DNA of 64,000 nt from positions 3,113,501-3,177,500 of the forward strand of contig JARUPY010000089.1 in assembly GCA_029817715.1 (NCBI GenBank). The letters run 5' to 3'. The position numbers were made by a program, and so were the translations under genes. Source of the stretch: Melastoma dodecandrum (lineage: Eukaryota > Streptophyta > Magnoliopsida > Myrtales > Melastomataceae). Positions 23,014 through 32,262 of the stretch are shown here, in pieces (the first letter of the stretch is position 1; the number at the start of each line of letters is the position of its first letter). The notes beneath the pieces are model-generated. The model searched no databases. It was not told where the DNA came from and worked only from the letters and a program-made list of their open reading frames with translations.

Positions 23014-23540
23014 GCCCAAAAGGCAAGGACGCTTGGACGAGGTTGTTTTGTTTAGGAAGGCCAAACAAAGGCACGTTACAACTACCACATACCAGGGGGA
23101 GGAATTGAACAATTTTTAGCAATGGAGGGAGGGATTGATTGATTATGCTTGTATTGGGAGCTCTTGACTTGATTTGATTTGGTTACATTTCTTGTGGGGG
23201 TGGGTGAAGTGTTCTAAAAACTGGCTGCTGCGACGAAGAGTGAATGAATGATAGCAACGACCAGAAAGTTTCCAACCACAAGTGGGCCCTCCCCCTCCCC
23301 TGGCTTTTCCCTTGAGCCATATCAAGCATGGAACCTCCATCACAGCTAACAATTCACGGGGGATGGCAGACGGGGGTTTTCGCACAGTTTAGCTGGGGGG
23401 GGACTGGTTGAGATGAACGTGATGATGAATGCCCAACTGACAGACAGTCTTCCCACGTTATGTCAAGAAGAAATGGAATAGGCGAGGACGTCTTTCTGTT
23501 TTACCGATTTGGAGTAAACTTTGTCCAGTTTTAGCTATCC

Positions 23541-23568
23541 GGGGGGGGGGGGGGGGGGGGGGGGGGGG
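23541..23568 (+). repeat. G28 homopolymer
   Basis: An unbroken run of 28 G lies about 530 bases upstream of the ALS3 start codon. Shorter G runs are at 9470-9485 and 32379-32392. Such runs may form G-quadruplexes and are prone to length error. Confidence 0.9.
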
Positions 23569-23679
23569 TGGAGGGAAGTTTCACATTCAAAACATATGTC
23601 CAGCTCAGCTTTGACTCTTTCCTTTCCTCTCTTTGCTCAATAATATTCTCACACGGCACTTGTAAGTTTACTTGCATTT

Positions 23680-24620
23680 TACTTCGTCGTTTTTTAGTAA
23701 AATTTTACGAAATTGTGTTTTTTGTTAGTACATTTTTACCAACAAATTTTAGTAATACTATTCGTAAATTACTAAACAGTGTTGGACTTAGTAAAAGTTT
23801 AGTATAAAGCCTAACGAACTTAATAAAACATGAGAGCGATGCAAAATAATAGGTTTAGTAAATTTTACTATACGATTTACTATAAATTTTAGTAAATTAC
23901 AGTATTATACTAAAGATTTTAGTAAATTACAATTATGTACTATACCATGTACTGTAAAAATTTAGTACAAACTTAGTAAACTAAACAGTGTCGGTCTTAG
24001 TTAAAAGTTCAGTAAAAAACCCAACGGGCTTAGTAAAACTAGAGAGAAATCCACAGTAATGGGCTTAGTAGTTTTTACTATACAATTTACTAAAAATTTT
24101 AGTAAATTACAATACTGTACTACACTTTACTAAAATGTTTTGAGGTAATTATAATACAATACTAAGAAATATTAGTAATTTACAATTTTATACTATACGA
24201 ATTACTGTCCTAATTTAGTAAAAACTTAATAATTTACTAAACAGTGTTGGACTAGTAAAACTTTAGTAAAAAGCCCAACGGGCTTAGTAAAACGGGAGAT
24301 AGGAGCACAGTAACGGGCTTAGTAATTTTTACTATACGACCAAAAATTTTAGTAAATTATAATAATGTAATAAATTTTTTTGTAAATTACTATTTTATAC
24401 TATACGATGTGCTACGCTGTTTTAGTGAAGTACTAATTTTTTTTAGTAAAAATTTACAAGAAGGATTTAATAAATTACTAACTTTCAAGGGGCGAACTAA
24501 CCTAACTCCGAGCTTGAATAAGAGTGTGAATATACGATTTAACCCCTTAGAAGTTGTTTAGTAATTTACAAAGACTTTTTAGTTGAATGTACAAATATGA
24601 GTTAGTAAATTACTAAACCG
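23680..24620 (+). repeat. AT-rich tandem array built on TTTAGTAAATTAC words
   Basis: Three long units begin AAACAGTGTTGGACT or a near variant at about 23774, 23981 and 24239, so spacing is about 207 and 258 bases. Each holds GCCCAACGGGCTTAGTAAA, an ACTATACGATTTACTA block and many copies of TTTAGTAAATTAC. The block from 24360 to 24620 is more diverged. No protein is encoded. Origin unknown. Confidence 0.75.
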
Positions 24621-24641
24621 TAATGGTATAAGAGTACGAAA

Positions 24642-24729
24642 ATAGCGTTGTCGTTAACGACAAAGCTCCATGGATAGTCGATGAGATAGCGTTGTCGTTA
24701 ACGACAAAGCTCCATGGATAGTCGATGAG
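24642..24729 (+). repeat. Perfect 44-bp tandem duplication
   Basis: Two identical 44-base units (24642-24685 and 24686-24729) begin ATAGCGTTGTCGTTAACGAC and contain the inverted pair GTCGTTAACGAC. They directly follow the AT-rich array. Confidence 0.93.
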
Positions 24730-25429
24730 TTATGTTATTGTTAGTGATGGCGCACGTTTAACAAGGAGTGGACTTTTGTTGAAGAGCATAACATTGACAT
24801 AAATGAACATAAGTTTCTCCGCGAACGCCGACTAAGTGATAACAAGGACGCATACAATCTAAAAGATTTACTAGGCAAATCCAACGTCAAACACTACAAT
24901 CTTCTTTGCCTCCTTGCCTTCATTGATGTGGCATGCCCTCTACCCTACGTTCTTTCCTTTGTTTTTAGGAACTCATGACGGTATTTTTGGAGGAAAAAGT
25001 AAAGATATCAAGAAATATTTAGACGTAACTACATATTTTACCTATAATAAACTATTTTTACTAACTTTCTTAATTATCACACTATGACAATCCATATTTA
25101 AATCACAAAATTTACCTAAATCAACAAATTATATTTAGAGTATATACTTACATCTAAATACTAAATTCTACAACATACTTTTGCTCACACTTTTAAACGT
25201 GGAATGTGAGGGAAATATGACTGGAAAGACAATTTTTTCTCCCCTATCATCTGAATGGCAATCCCACCTGAAGTAATGGTTCTCATTTGATTTTGACTGC
25301 CTACTTTCCCTTCCTTAATTCCTGAACCAAAACACCCAATGATAGTAGGTCCCTTCATCTTCTACTCATCACTCTATGTATCTCGTTAGTACTTTTCCCG
25401 ATAATTTAGTGGGAGGGGTTACTTATTGA
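24730..25429. other. Intergenic segment without recognised gene
   Basis: AT-rich sequence with no long open frame and no recognised protein similarity. It separates the AT-rich array from the next copia remnant. Confidence 0.5.
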
Positions 25430-26990
25430 AAATGAAATATGAGCGAAAGAAGTGTAGATTTCACCGGGATGTGCTGGAGTTGCTTCTTGCAGGCTAAGTC
25501 TGAAGTTGTGGAGACATTCAAGAAGTTTAAGAAACTTGTGGAGAACAAGTGTGGAAGGAGTATGTAGATCGGGAGGTTTGACAATGAGACCGCGTGTACT
25601 TCTAGTAGTTTTTTAGGTCCATTTGTGAAAATTCTAGAGTATAACATCAGTTAACTGCACCATATTCACCACAACATAACGGAGTGAGTTAAAGGAAGAA
25701 TAGAAGCATCATGGAGATGACAAAATGCTTGACGTATGAGAAGGAGATGCCGAAGAAATTTTGAGCAAAAACTGCTAATATTGCAGTGTTTCTGTTGAAC
25801 GTACTTCCTACAAAGTTAGTGAAGATGAAGACACCTTACAAGGCTTGGTTTTGGGTCAAGTCGATTGTGAAGAACTTGAAGGTGTTTGAATGTGTATATT
25901 ATAAACAACTTCTTTATGCAAAAAAAGACAAGTTTGGACCGGACCATAAGCCATTTGTTGGTATTTCATTGGCTATAATATGCATTCAAAAGCTTATATA
26001 ATTTATTAGCTAGAAAAAAAAAGGTGATCATGAGTAGAGTTGTCGAGTTCTTTGAAGAAGATAAATAAAATTGGACGAGCAGAAGGTCAGATTCCGAACA
26101 AACTTGGCACATGTCACATAAGACTAATTTGGAGGAACATAACGTCGATCAACAACTCAGTTGTGAAGAGCATATTGACGATTCACCAAGAAGAGGCACG
26201 AGATCATTGACTAAGGTTTATGAAAGATACAATGTGGCAGTATTAGAACATGCTAGTTTTGAGGAGGCAAATGGAGACAGAAAGTGGCTAGTTACAATGT
26301 CTGAGGGGATTACTATGATTGAGAAGAATGAGAAATGAGAACGCATGAACATACCATATGAAAGAAAGGTTATGGGAGTTAAGTGAGTCTACAGAATGAA
26401 TCTTGAGCCAAATGGTTATGTATATAAGCATAAAGTTAGACTTGTCGTGACGAGCTAATTTCAAGTATGGGGCGTAGATTAAGAAACCTTTGTTTTTGTG
26501 GCAAGACTAGATACGATCAAGTTGCTATTCGCAAATGCCACATAAAAAGAATGAAAGGTATTCCAACTTGTTGTCATATTTGCATTTCTTAATAGAATTT
26601 TGTAGAATGAGATTTATGTAGAACAGCTAGAAGATTTATGTATTATAGAACCTGAACAAAAGATGTACAAGTTAAAGAAGGCTTTGTTTGGATTGAAGCA
26701 ACCTACCAGAGCTTGGTACAACAAGATTGATGCTTACTTCATTTTAAAAGCATTTGAAATGAGCACACTCTGCATATTAGGAAGGCTGATTTGACTATGA
26801 TTATTATTTCCTTATACGTAGATGATCATATATTAGAGAAAATAATCAGAAGCTCGAACAGAAGCTGGTAGAATTTGATGAAGAGGTTAGATGTCATTTT
26901 TTCTTGGGATGGAGATGAATCAAACGCAAGTTGGAGAACAAGTAAAGACACACCATATTTGTAATGGTTCAATGAGTAATGTTTACGTCT
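25430..26990 (+). pseudogene. Ty1/copia integrase and RT remnant
   Basis: Across many stops and frame changes the plus strand reads copia integrase words (KSEVVETFKKFKKLVENKCG, FLLNVLPTKLVKMKTPYKAW, LKVFECVYY, then PFVGIS), a spacer (DSPRRGTRSLTKVYERYNVA, 26111-26338) and RT words (VYRMNLEPNGYVYKHKVRLV, LKKALFGLKQPTRAWYNKID, SLYVDDH near 26815). No LTRs were found beside it. It differs in wording from the other two copia copies, so it is a separate family or lineage. Confidence 0.78.
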
Positions 26991-27528
26991 ATTCTAACAA
27001 CACTCTACCGTAATAAGGGTGTATTGACTAATTATAAGATCACAGGAGTACAACAAGTGCATATGTACACTACTGGCCCAAAATGTGATTAACAAATCCC
27101 CACAGACACATGTGACTACAACCCTGCACAGCCTCACCTGTGACTAACTTCGACAAAGTTCCTCATATTACCTGTGGCTTTCACTCCGACGGCTACCACA
27201 CTACCTGCACAAAGACTCAATTCTCATGACTTCCTTGGACGCTCCCCCACATGGCTAACTTTGTGGTTTTCACTTCCGTAGCTACCACATCATTTGCATA
27301 AGATTTCTCTGTCGTACCTACTTGTATGAGTAACAACCCAGAACAAAACAAACGCGACTGCAGAACGAAAAATATGTTGTTATAGAAGAGCGCCACACAT
27401 AATATTGTTGCAAAAGCAAGCACCTCTTGAAGACACCATCACTCCAACGTCTCTTCAAATTTGAGGAGTTTTGTTCTAAAATAACGTTGGTCCGGAAATT
27501 ATTTCGCCAAATAAGATAGGGAGTTTGG
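26991..27528. other. Short intergenic stretch with loose repeats
   Basis: CACCTGTGACTA, GTGGCTTTCACT and GCTACCACA words recur at 27100-27300 with small changes, suggesting a decayed repeat. No gene was seen. The last ~70 bases may contain the outer end of the MULE that follows. Confidence 0.4.
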
Positions 27529-27550
27529 AAATTCGTTGACTAAGGTTGTA

Positions 27551-27875
27551 AAATCGGCCTTACAAAGGCCGACTTCGATTATGAAGAAAGTCGGCCTTTG
27601 TAAGACCGGTTTCATAATCCTCAAACTGAAGTGGGCCTTACAAAAGTCGACTTCATGTCATTCGTCCCACCTGCATGAATTCGGTCTTTGTAAGACCGAC
27701 TTCGAAAAACTTAAGTTTCACTAAAGTCGTCCTTTGTAAAGCCGACTCCCTTAGTGCCACAAGGAAGTCGGCCTTTATAAAACCGACCTCCTTGAGTCAC
27801 CAAGGGAGTCGGCCTTACTAAGAGCGACTTCCATCCGGTATGAAGGAAGTCGGCCTTACACAGGCCGACTCCCTT
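27551..27875 (+). repeat. Left array of eight palindromic units
   Basis: Eight imperfect palindromes of about 26 bases, built on TCGGCCTTTGTAAGGCCGA, are spaced about 40-45 bases apart (near 27551, 27587, 27629, 27679, 27724, 27766, 27806, 27846). Spacers differ and each is AT-richer. The repeat is a subterminal array of the MULE, not a CRISPR. Confidence 0.85.
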
Positions 27876-28061
27876 GATGCACTACAAAGCTTTAAGAAAA
27901 ATCTTACAATTTGAACCATAAATGCATGTACGTTTTGAACTACTAATCTTACACTAATATACCCAAAATAAGCATAAGTTGTCATAACAGAGTCCAAATA
28001 TCATCACAACATAGTCAAAATAACGTAGTCGAAACATATACACAACTAAATGAAGTGACAA

Positions 28062-29300
28062 TTACTCATTTCTTCGAGTCCTACGTATGTAGAATTTCTC
28101 CACCGGCGGCCGTTCAAATGGAGTGAGTTGCGTGAGCTGAGATATCTGGGTTTGATCCGCATTGTCCACGGGAAAGTGTCTATCCCTCCTTGCCTTCCAC
28201 GGAGCCGATGGAGTGAAAGATGTGGACGCCTTTGCTAGTTGAGGAGTCGAGTATACCTCTACTGGTGCATAATTTTCATCATCCTGTTCATCAACCAGTG
28301 CAACAACATCGAACATGTCAAAATCTTCATGGACTTCATCATCTTCGTGTTGCTCGACCTCTTGTGGTTGTTCCTCATCCACTGCCTCTTCTTCAAACTC
28401 GTCCTCCTCCTGTAGCCCTTCACGTCGTCCATACAAACGCATCGGAGTGAACTCTCTCAAGAAGCTATGGCCCTTGCGAGAAATACCCACGATGTGCTGT
28501 AATTCTGAAGGGTTACCTCTCTCCGATCGAATAGAAATGTCGGCCATTTGTTGCGTCTGTGAAGAAATTATATCAATACAATAATTTTTACTTTAATGAA
28601 GATAATAGTTATTGTACTTACCACTATGCTCAACATGACGCCTGTGTGCGATAGGTAAGGACGAGAGTGACGCATGTACCATGTACTGTACTCCGAGCCT
28701 TGTTCCCAGCATAAAGGAACGATGTGGCTACCTCGTTGATGCCGCAACTCGATATACTTAGCGTGGATGTGCATCCAATTATCGAACTACTTTCTTCGCA
28801 TGTCAATCCGATGAAGGCGTGCTTCGATATCGCAGCTACCCGGTATTAGTTGGTTGTCTCCAAATTGGCGAATGACTCTGTTTGGAAAGTGTCATTTAAC
28901 CAAGGAGAAGCAAATGAGAGGCACGGTCTATAAGTGTGACATTGATGATTTCTAGCAATCTTCATTCCCTTATTGAAACGCTCCATGGCAACTTTAGTGA
29001 ATTTTTCTCCCTTATTTATGGCCGCGTCATCCTCATCTCTTCTGTTATTCCAATATGCAACACAATTGTAGAACGTCTTCCTCACTAAAAGCAGAAACCG
29101 GAAGCGATCGTGCACCCCTTGTAACAGCATTGTAGCTCTCGCTTAAATTCGTCGTCATTAACCCCCAATGATAGTTTCCATCGAAACGGAGAGTCCATTC
29201 GATCTTATCCATCTCATTAAAAAAATATGTCGACTCTATAATAATTTTCAAAATATGACGTAAATATTGCTTCATCTTTGACGCCATACATTTTCTTGTA
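28062..29300 (-). pseudogene. MULE transposase, C-terminal part, broken
   Basis: The minus strand reads MDKIEWTLRFDGNYHWGLMT and TNLSESYNAVTRGARSLPVS (29220-29110), the end of the MULE transposase domain, then RKTFYNCVAYWNNRR and KGEKFTKVAMERFNKGMKIA in a shifted frame. A further segment (28774-28600) reads KYIELRHQRGSHIVPLCWEQ and YSTWYMRHSRPYLS, similar to the W-x-x-R region of plant mobile-domain/MULE proteins. The last open frame (28547-28062) is acidic, with DEFEEEAVDEEQPQEVEQHE, and ends PPVEKFYIRRTRRNE. Frameshifts separate the parts. The N-terminal half with the catalytic residues is missing or unrecognisable. Confidence 0.72.
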
Positions 29301-29566
29301 GCAATAGCTAGCCTTTTTTTCCCACTGAGATTCTTGTACCTTGTGTTGAAGTTTCTGGCGACATTGAGCGTTGGTAGAGAGCGGGGCGTCGGGATTAAGA
29401 TCGGGGCATCGGAGTCGAGAATGGGCTAACCGGCGTCGAGGAAGGGTTGGCCAGGGACGGGTCGTCGGAGTCTGGTCTGGGTCGGGGGTCTCGGGAGGGG
29501 GGTCGGATGTCGGGGTGGGAGCAAATTGATTGTGCACCCCGAGCCCTAGTCAGGGCATTAAATTCC

Positions 29567-29940
29567 GACGGAGTTGACCTTTGTAAGACCTACTCCCTTA
29601 ATGCCTGATGGAAGTCGGCCTTACGACGACCAACTTCCGTATGCGGACTTCAAATTATGTGGTGCCGGAGCGAAGTCGGCCTTTGCAAGACTGACTCCCT
29701 TAAAAAGTGAAGGAAGTCGTTGTTACAAAGGCCGACTTCTCTCCGACACCATAAAATTTGGTGCTCGCCCAGGCAAATCGGCCTTTGTAAGGCTGACTTC
29801 TGATGATATATTTTTTTAAAAAAATTTCACTAAAGTCAGTCTTTGTAAGGCTGACTTCGCTTCGGGTACGATGAAATCGGCCTTACAAAGGTCTACTTCC
29901 TTCATGATCGAATTCGGCCTTTGTAAGATCGATTTCGCTA
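29567..29940 (+). repeat. Right array of eight palindromic units
   Basis: The same TCGGCCTTTGTAAGGCCGA-type palindrome occurs near 29570, 29610, 29672, 29714, 29777, 29834, 29875 and 29912. It mirrors the left array in number and spacing, which supports a subterminal role in one element. Confidence 0.85.
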
Positions 29941-29957
29941 CCTTAGTCAACGAATTT

Positions 29958-30324
29958 TGTAAGACACGGTATTTTCAGCACAAAAGCTAAACGTGGGGTT
30001 ATGGGTATGGGTCACCGGTGTGAATCTCTGTTCCGATTGATCTAGCCTTTGCCTAGCTGGCGTCGGCGGTGGCTGCTGCTCCATCTTATTCCCCTTCCGT
30101 TTTCCTGTGGCGGAAATGCTTCTTTTAATCGGTGGCCTCCAGGTGGCAAATTATTATTGGGTTGTCAGAAGCCCAGGAGACCCAACAATATATGACCTTT
30201 CATGGGATGCCCAGATCCCGACCCAACGACCTCTCCGCCTCGTCGTCCTGGACAGCTACCCCCAACGCCTCGTCGTCTCTGGTGACTGTTGCAATGCCAT
30301 AAGGAAGCCGAATCGATTAGGCGG
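29958..30324. other. Upstream region of the PPR gene
   Basis: The 367 bases between the MULE end and the PPR start codon hold no gene. The frame of the PPR gene is open from 30289, but no ATG occurs in it before 30325, so this is probably promoter and 5' UTR. Confidence 0.5.
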
Positions 30325-32262
30325 ATGAGGACCGGAATACCGTCCAACAGGATCGCGCCGACGAGCATCTTTGCTGCCCACGACATCCTACAACGTCTTT
30401 ACAAACCAAACGGTCTTGTTAACTACTCTGCCTTAGGCGGGTTGCTACAGTACCTTACAGGCCGCGGCTTCTTCCGTCAGGGAAAGCAGCTGCACTCTCG
30501 CATTATTCTTCACTCCTTGACCCCCGACAACTACCTCGCCTCGAAGCTCATCACCTTCTACTCGAGGGCGGACCTCCTTCCCCAAGCGCGTTATGTGTTC
30601 GACGCTATCCCGCAAAAAAACATCTTCTCCTGGAACGCCCTTCTAATCGGCTTCTGCTTCCAGGGATGGTTCCACGACGCCCTTAGCTTGTTTTCCTCAC
30701 TTGTTTCTAGCTCTCGTATCTGGGCTGATTATTACACAGTTTCATGTACGCTAAAGGCGCTTGCATCTGTCTCCTGTCAAGTCAAAAAGGCGAGAGAGAT
30801 GCAGTGCTTCATCTTGCGACGGGATTTCGAGTCAGATGTTTATGTGGGTAATGCTCTGGTGACTCTTTATTCCAGATGTGACGAGCCCGCATCGGCTGCA
30901 AAGGCTTTTCTCCGTATTCGTGATCCAGACATCGTGTCTTGGAATTCCATGATTGGCGGATACTCCCAATGCGGTTGCTATGAGGAATGTAAGGGCTTGT
31001 ACAGGGAGATGTTGGCTTCCGGGATGCAGCCAAATGGTGTGACTGTTGTTAGCCTTTTACAGGCATGTGGTCAGTCCAAGGATTTGCTTTTTGGCATGGA
31101 TGTGCATAAATATGTCATTGAGAGTGAAATGGATATGGATATCACGCTCTGCAATGCACTGATTGGGTTCTATTCTAAATGCGGCAGCTTAGATTATGCT
31201 AAGGAGTTGTTCGATGACTTGGAGGGGAAGGATGAGGTCTCTTATGGTGCAATTATCTCGGGATATATGGTTCATGGTTTTGTCAGAGAAGCCACAAGCA
31301 TCTTCAAAGAGATGGAGAGTCCAAAGTTGAGCGTTTGGAATGCTGTTATTTCAGGCTTGGCTCAAAATAACCGTCACAGGGAGGCCTTGGATTATTTTCG
31401 GAAAATGATGGCTTCCAGAGTCGTACCCAATACTGTGACGATATCCAGCATACTTCCTTCATGTTCTTATCTTACACATTTAAAGGGAGGAAAAGAGTTA
31501 CATGCCTGTGCTGTTAGGAGGAACTATGAGCAGAATGTTTACGTTGCTACTGCTGTCATAGATGCTTATGCAAAGTCAGGTTTTCTCTCTGGGGCCAGAA
31601 AGGTCTTTGAGTGGAGAAAGGGAAGAAGCTTGATCTTGTGGACAGCAATTATTTCTGCCTATGCTTCCCATGGTGATGCTGCGGCAGTACTTAGCTTTTT
31701 CAATGAGATGTTGGATCTTGGCATTCAGCCAGATCCTGTCACATTCACGGCTGTTTTGTCTGCTTGTGCTCATGCTGGACTTGTCGAAGATGCCTGGAAA
31801 ATCTTTAGTGCAATGCAGCCTGAATATGGTATTTCTCCCTCGGTGGAGCATTATGCCTGTATGGTGGGTGTTCTCAGCCGTGCAAAGAGGCTATCTGAAG
31901 CATACGAGTTCATTAACAAAATGCCAATTGAACCCAGTGCAAAAGTCTGGGGTGCATTGCTTAATGGGGCCTCTCTGTGCAGTGATGTTGAACTTGGAAA
32001 ACTAGCCTTTGATTGGTTGCTTGAGATTGAGCCAGATAGCACTGGGAATTACATCATAATGGCAAATCTGTATTCAGAAGCAGGAAAGTGGGTAGAAGCA
32101 GATAGAGTCAGGGAGAAGATGATGAATACTGGACTGAAGAAGATGAAAGGCAGTAGCTGGATAGGTATGGAGGAATCAAGAGGTTACCTTGCAGATGATT
32201 CTGGTGCAAGAAAGGGCCAAATGAGTGATGTATTGGAAGAATCACTATATATATTAAGATAA
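30325..32262 (+). CDS. PLS-class pentatricopeptide repeat protein (At2g37310-like)
   Basis: An intronless frame of 645 residues from ATG 30325. PPR units repeat about every 31-36 residues, for example YLASKLITFYSRADLLPQAR, NIFSWNALLIGFCFQGW, DIVSWNSMIGGYSQCG, DEVSYGAIISGYMVHGF, VWNAVISGLAQNNRHREALD and VTFTAVLSACAHAGLVEDAW, followed by an E-domain (SVEHYACMVGVLSRAKRL, VWGALLNGASLCSDVELG, YIIMANLYSEAGKW, KKMKGSSWIGMEE). No DYW domain follows. Such proteins bind organelle RNA and often serve in C-to-U editing (family knowledge); the target is unknown. The wording closely matches the Arabidopsis PPR gene At2g37310 as I remember it. Targeting to mitochondria or plastids is likely, but no clear cleavage site was seen. 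Confidence 0.93.
   Translation: MRTGIPSNRIAPTSIFAAHDILQRLYKPNGLVNYSALGGLLQYLTGRGFFRQGKQLHSRIILHSLTPDNYLASKLITFYSRADLLPQARYVFDAIPQKNIFSWNALLIGFCFQGWFHDALSLFSSLVSSSRIWADYYTVSCTLKALASVSCQVKKAREMQCFILRRDFESDVYVGNALVTLYSRCDEPASAAKAFLRIRDPDIVSWNSMIGGYSQCGCYEECKGLYREMLASGMQPNGVTVVSLLQACGQSKDLLFGMDVHKYVIESEMDMDITLCNALIGFYSKCGSLDYAKELFDDLEGKDEVSYGAIISGYMVHGFVREATSIFKEMESPKLSVWNAVISGLAQNNRHREALDYFRKMMASRVVPNTVTISSILPSCSYLTHLKGGKELHACAVRRNYEQNVYVATAVIDAYAKSGFLSGARKVFEWRKGRSLILWTAIISAYASHGDAAAVLSFFNEMLDLGIQPDPVTFTAVLSACAHAGLVEDAWKIFSAMQPEYGISPSVEHYACMVGVLSRAKRLSEAYEFINKMPIEPSAKVWGALLNGASLCSDVELGKLAFDWLLEIEPDSTGNYIIMANLYSEAGKWVEADRVREKMMNTGLKKMKGSSWIGMEESRGYLADDSGARKGQMSDVLEESLYILR

Larger units (their letters stand above)
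27529..29957 (-). mobile_element. Mutator-like (MULE) element remnant with palindrome arrays
   Basis: The 18 bases AAATTCGTTGACTAAGGT at 27529-27546 recur exactly inverted at 29940-29957, and similarity continues inward for roughly 60 bases, so these are terminal inverted repeats or their inner part. Inside lie two arrays of short palindromes (27551-27875 and 29567-29940) and, between them on the minus strand, a broken transposase. A 9-base target duplication was not found, so the true outer ends may be further out. Confidence 0.7.

Noticed and set aside
22690..23055. Open frame of 121 residues on the plus strand
   Set aside because: It is the antisense shadow of ALS3 exon 1 and the adjacent intron; the minus strand carries the conserved protein.
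27551..29940. Regularly spaced palindromic repeats resembling a CRISPR array
   Set aside because: The units vary in sequence and spacing, occur in two mirrored sets around a MULE transposase in a plant nuclear context, and no cas genes exist. They are subterminal repeats.
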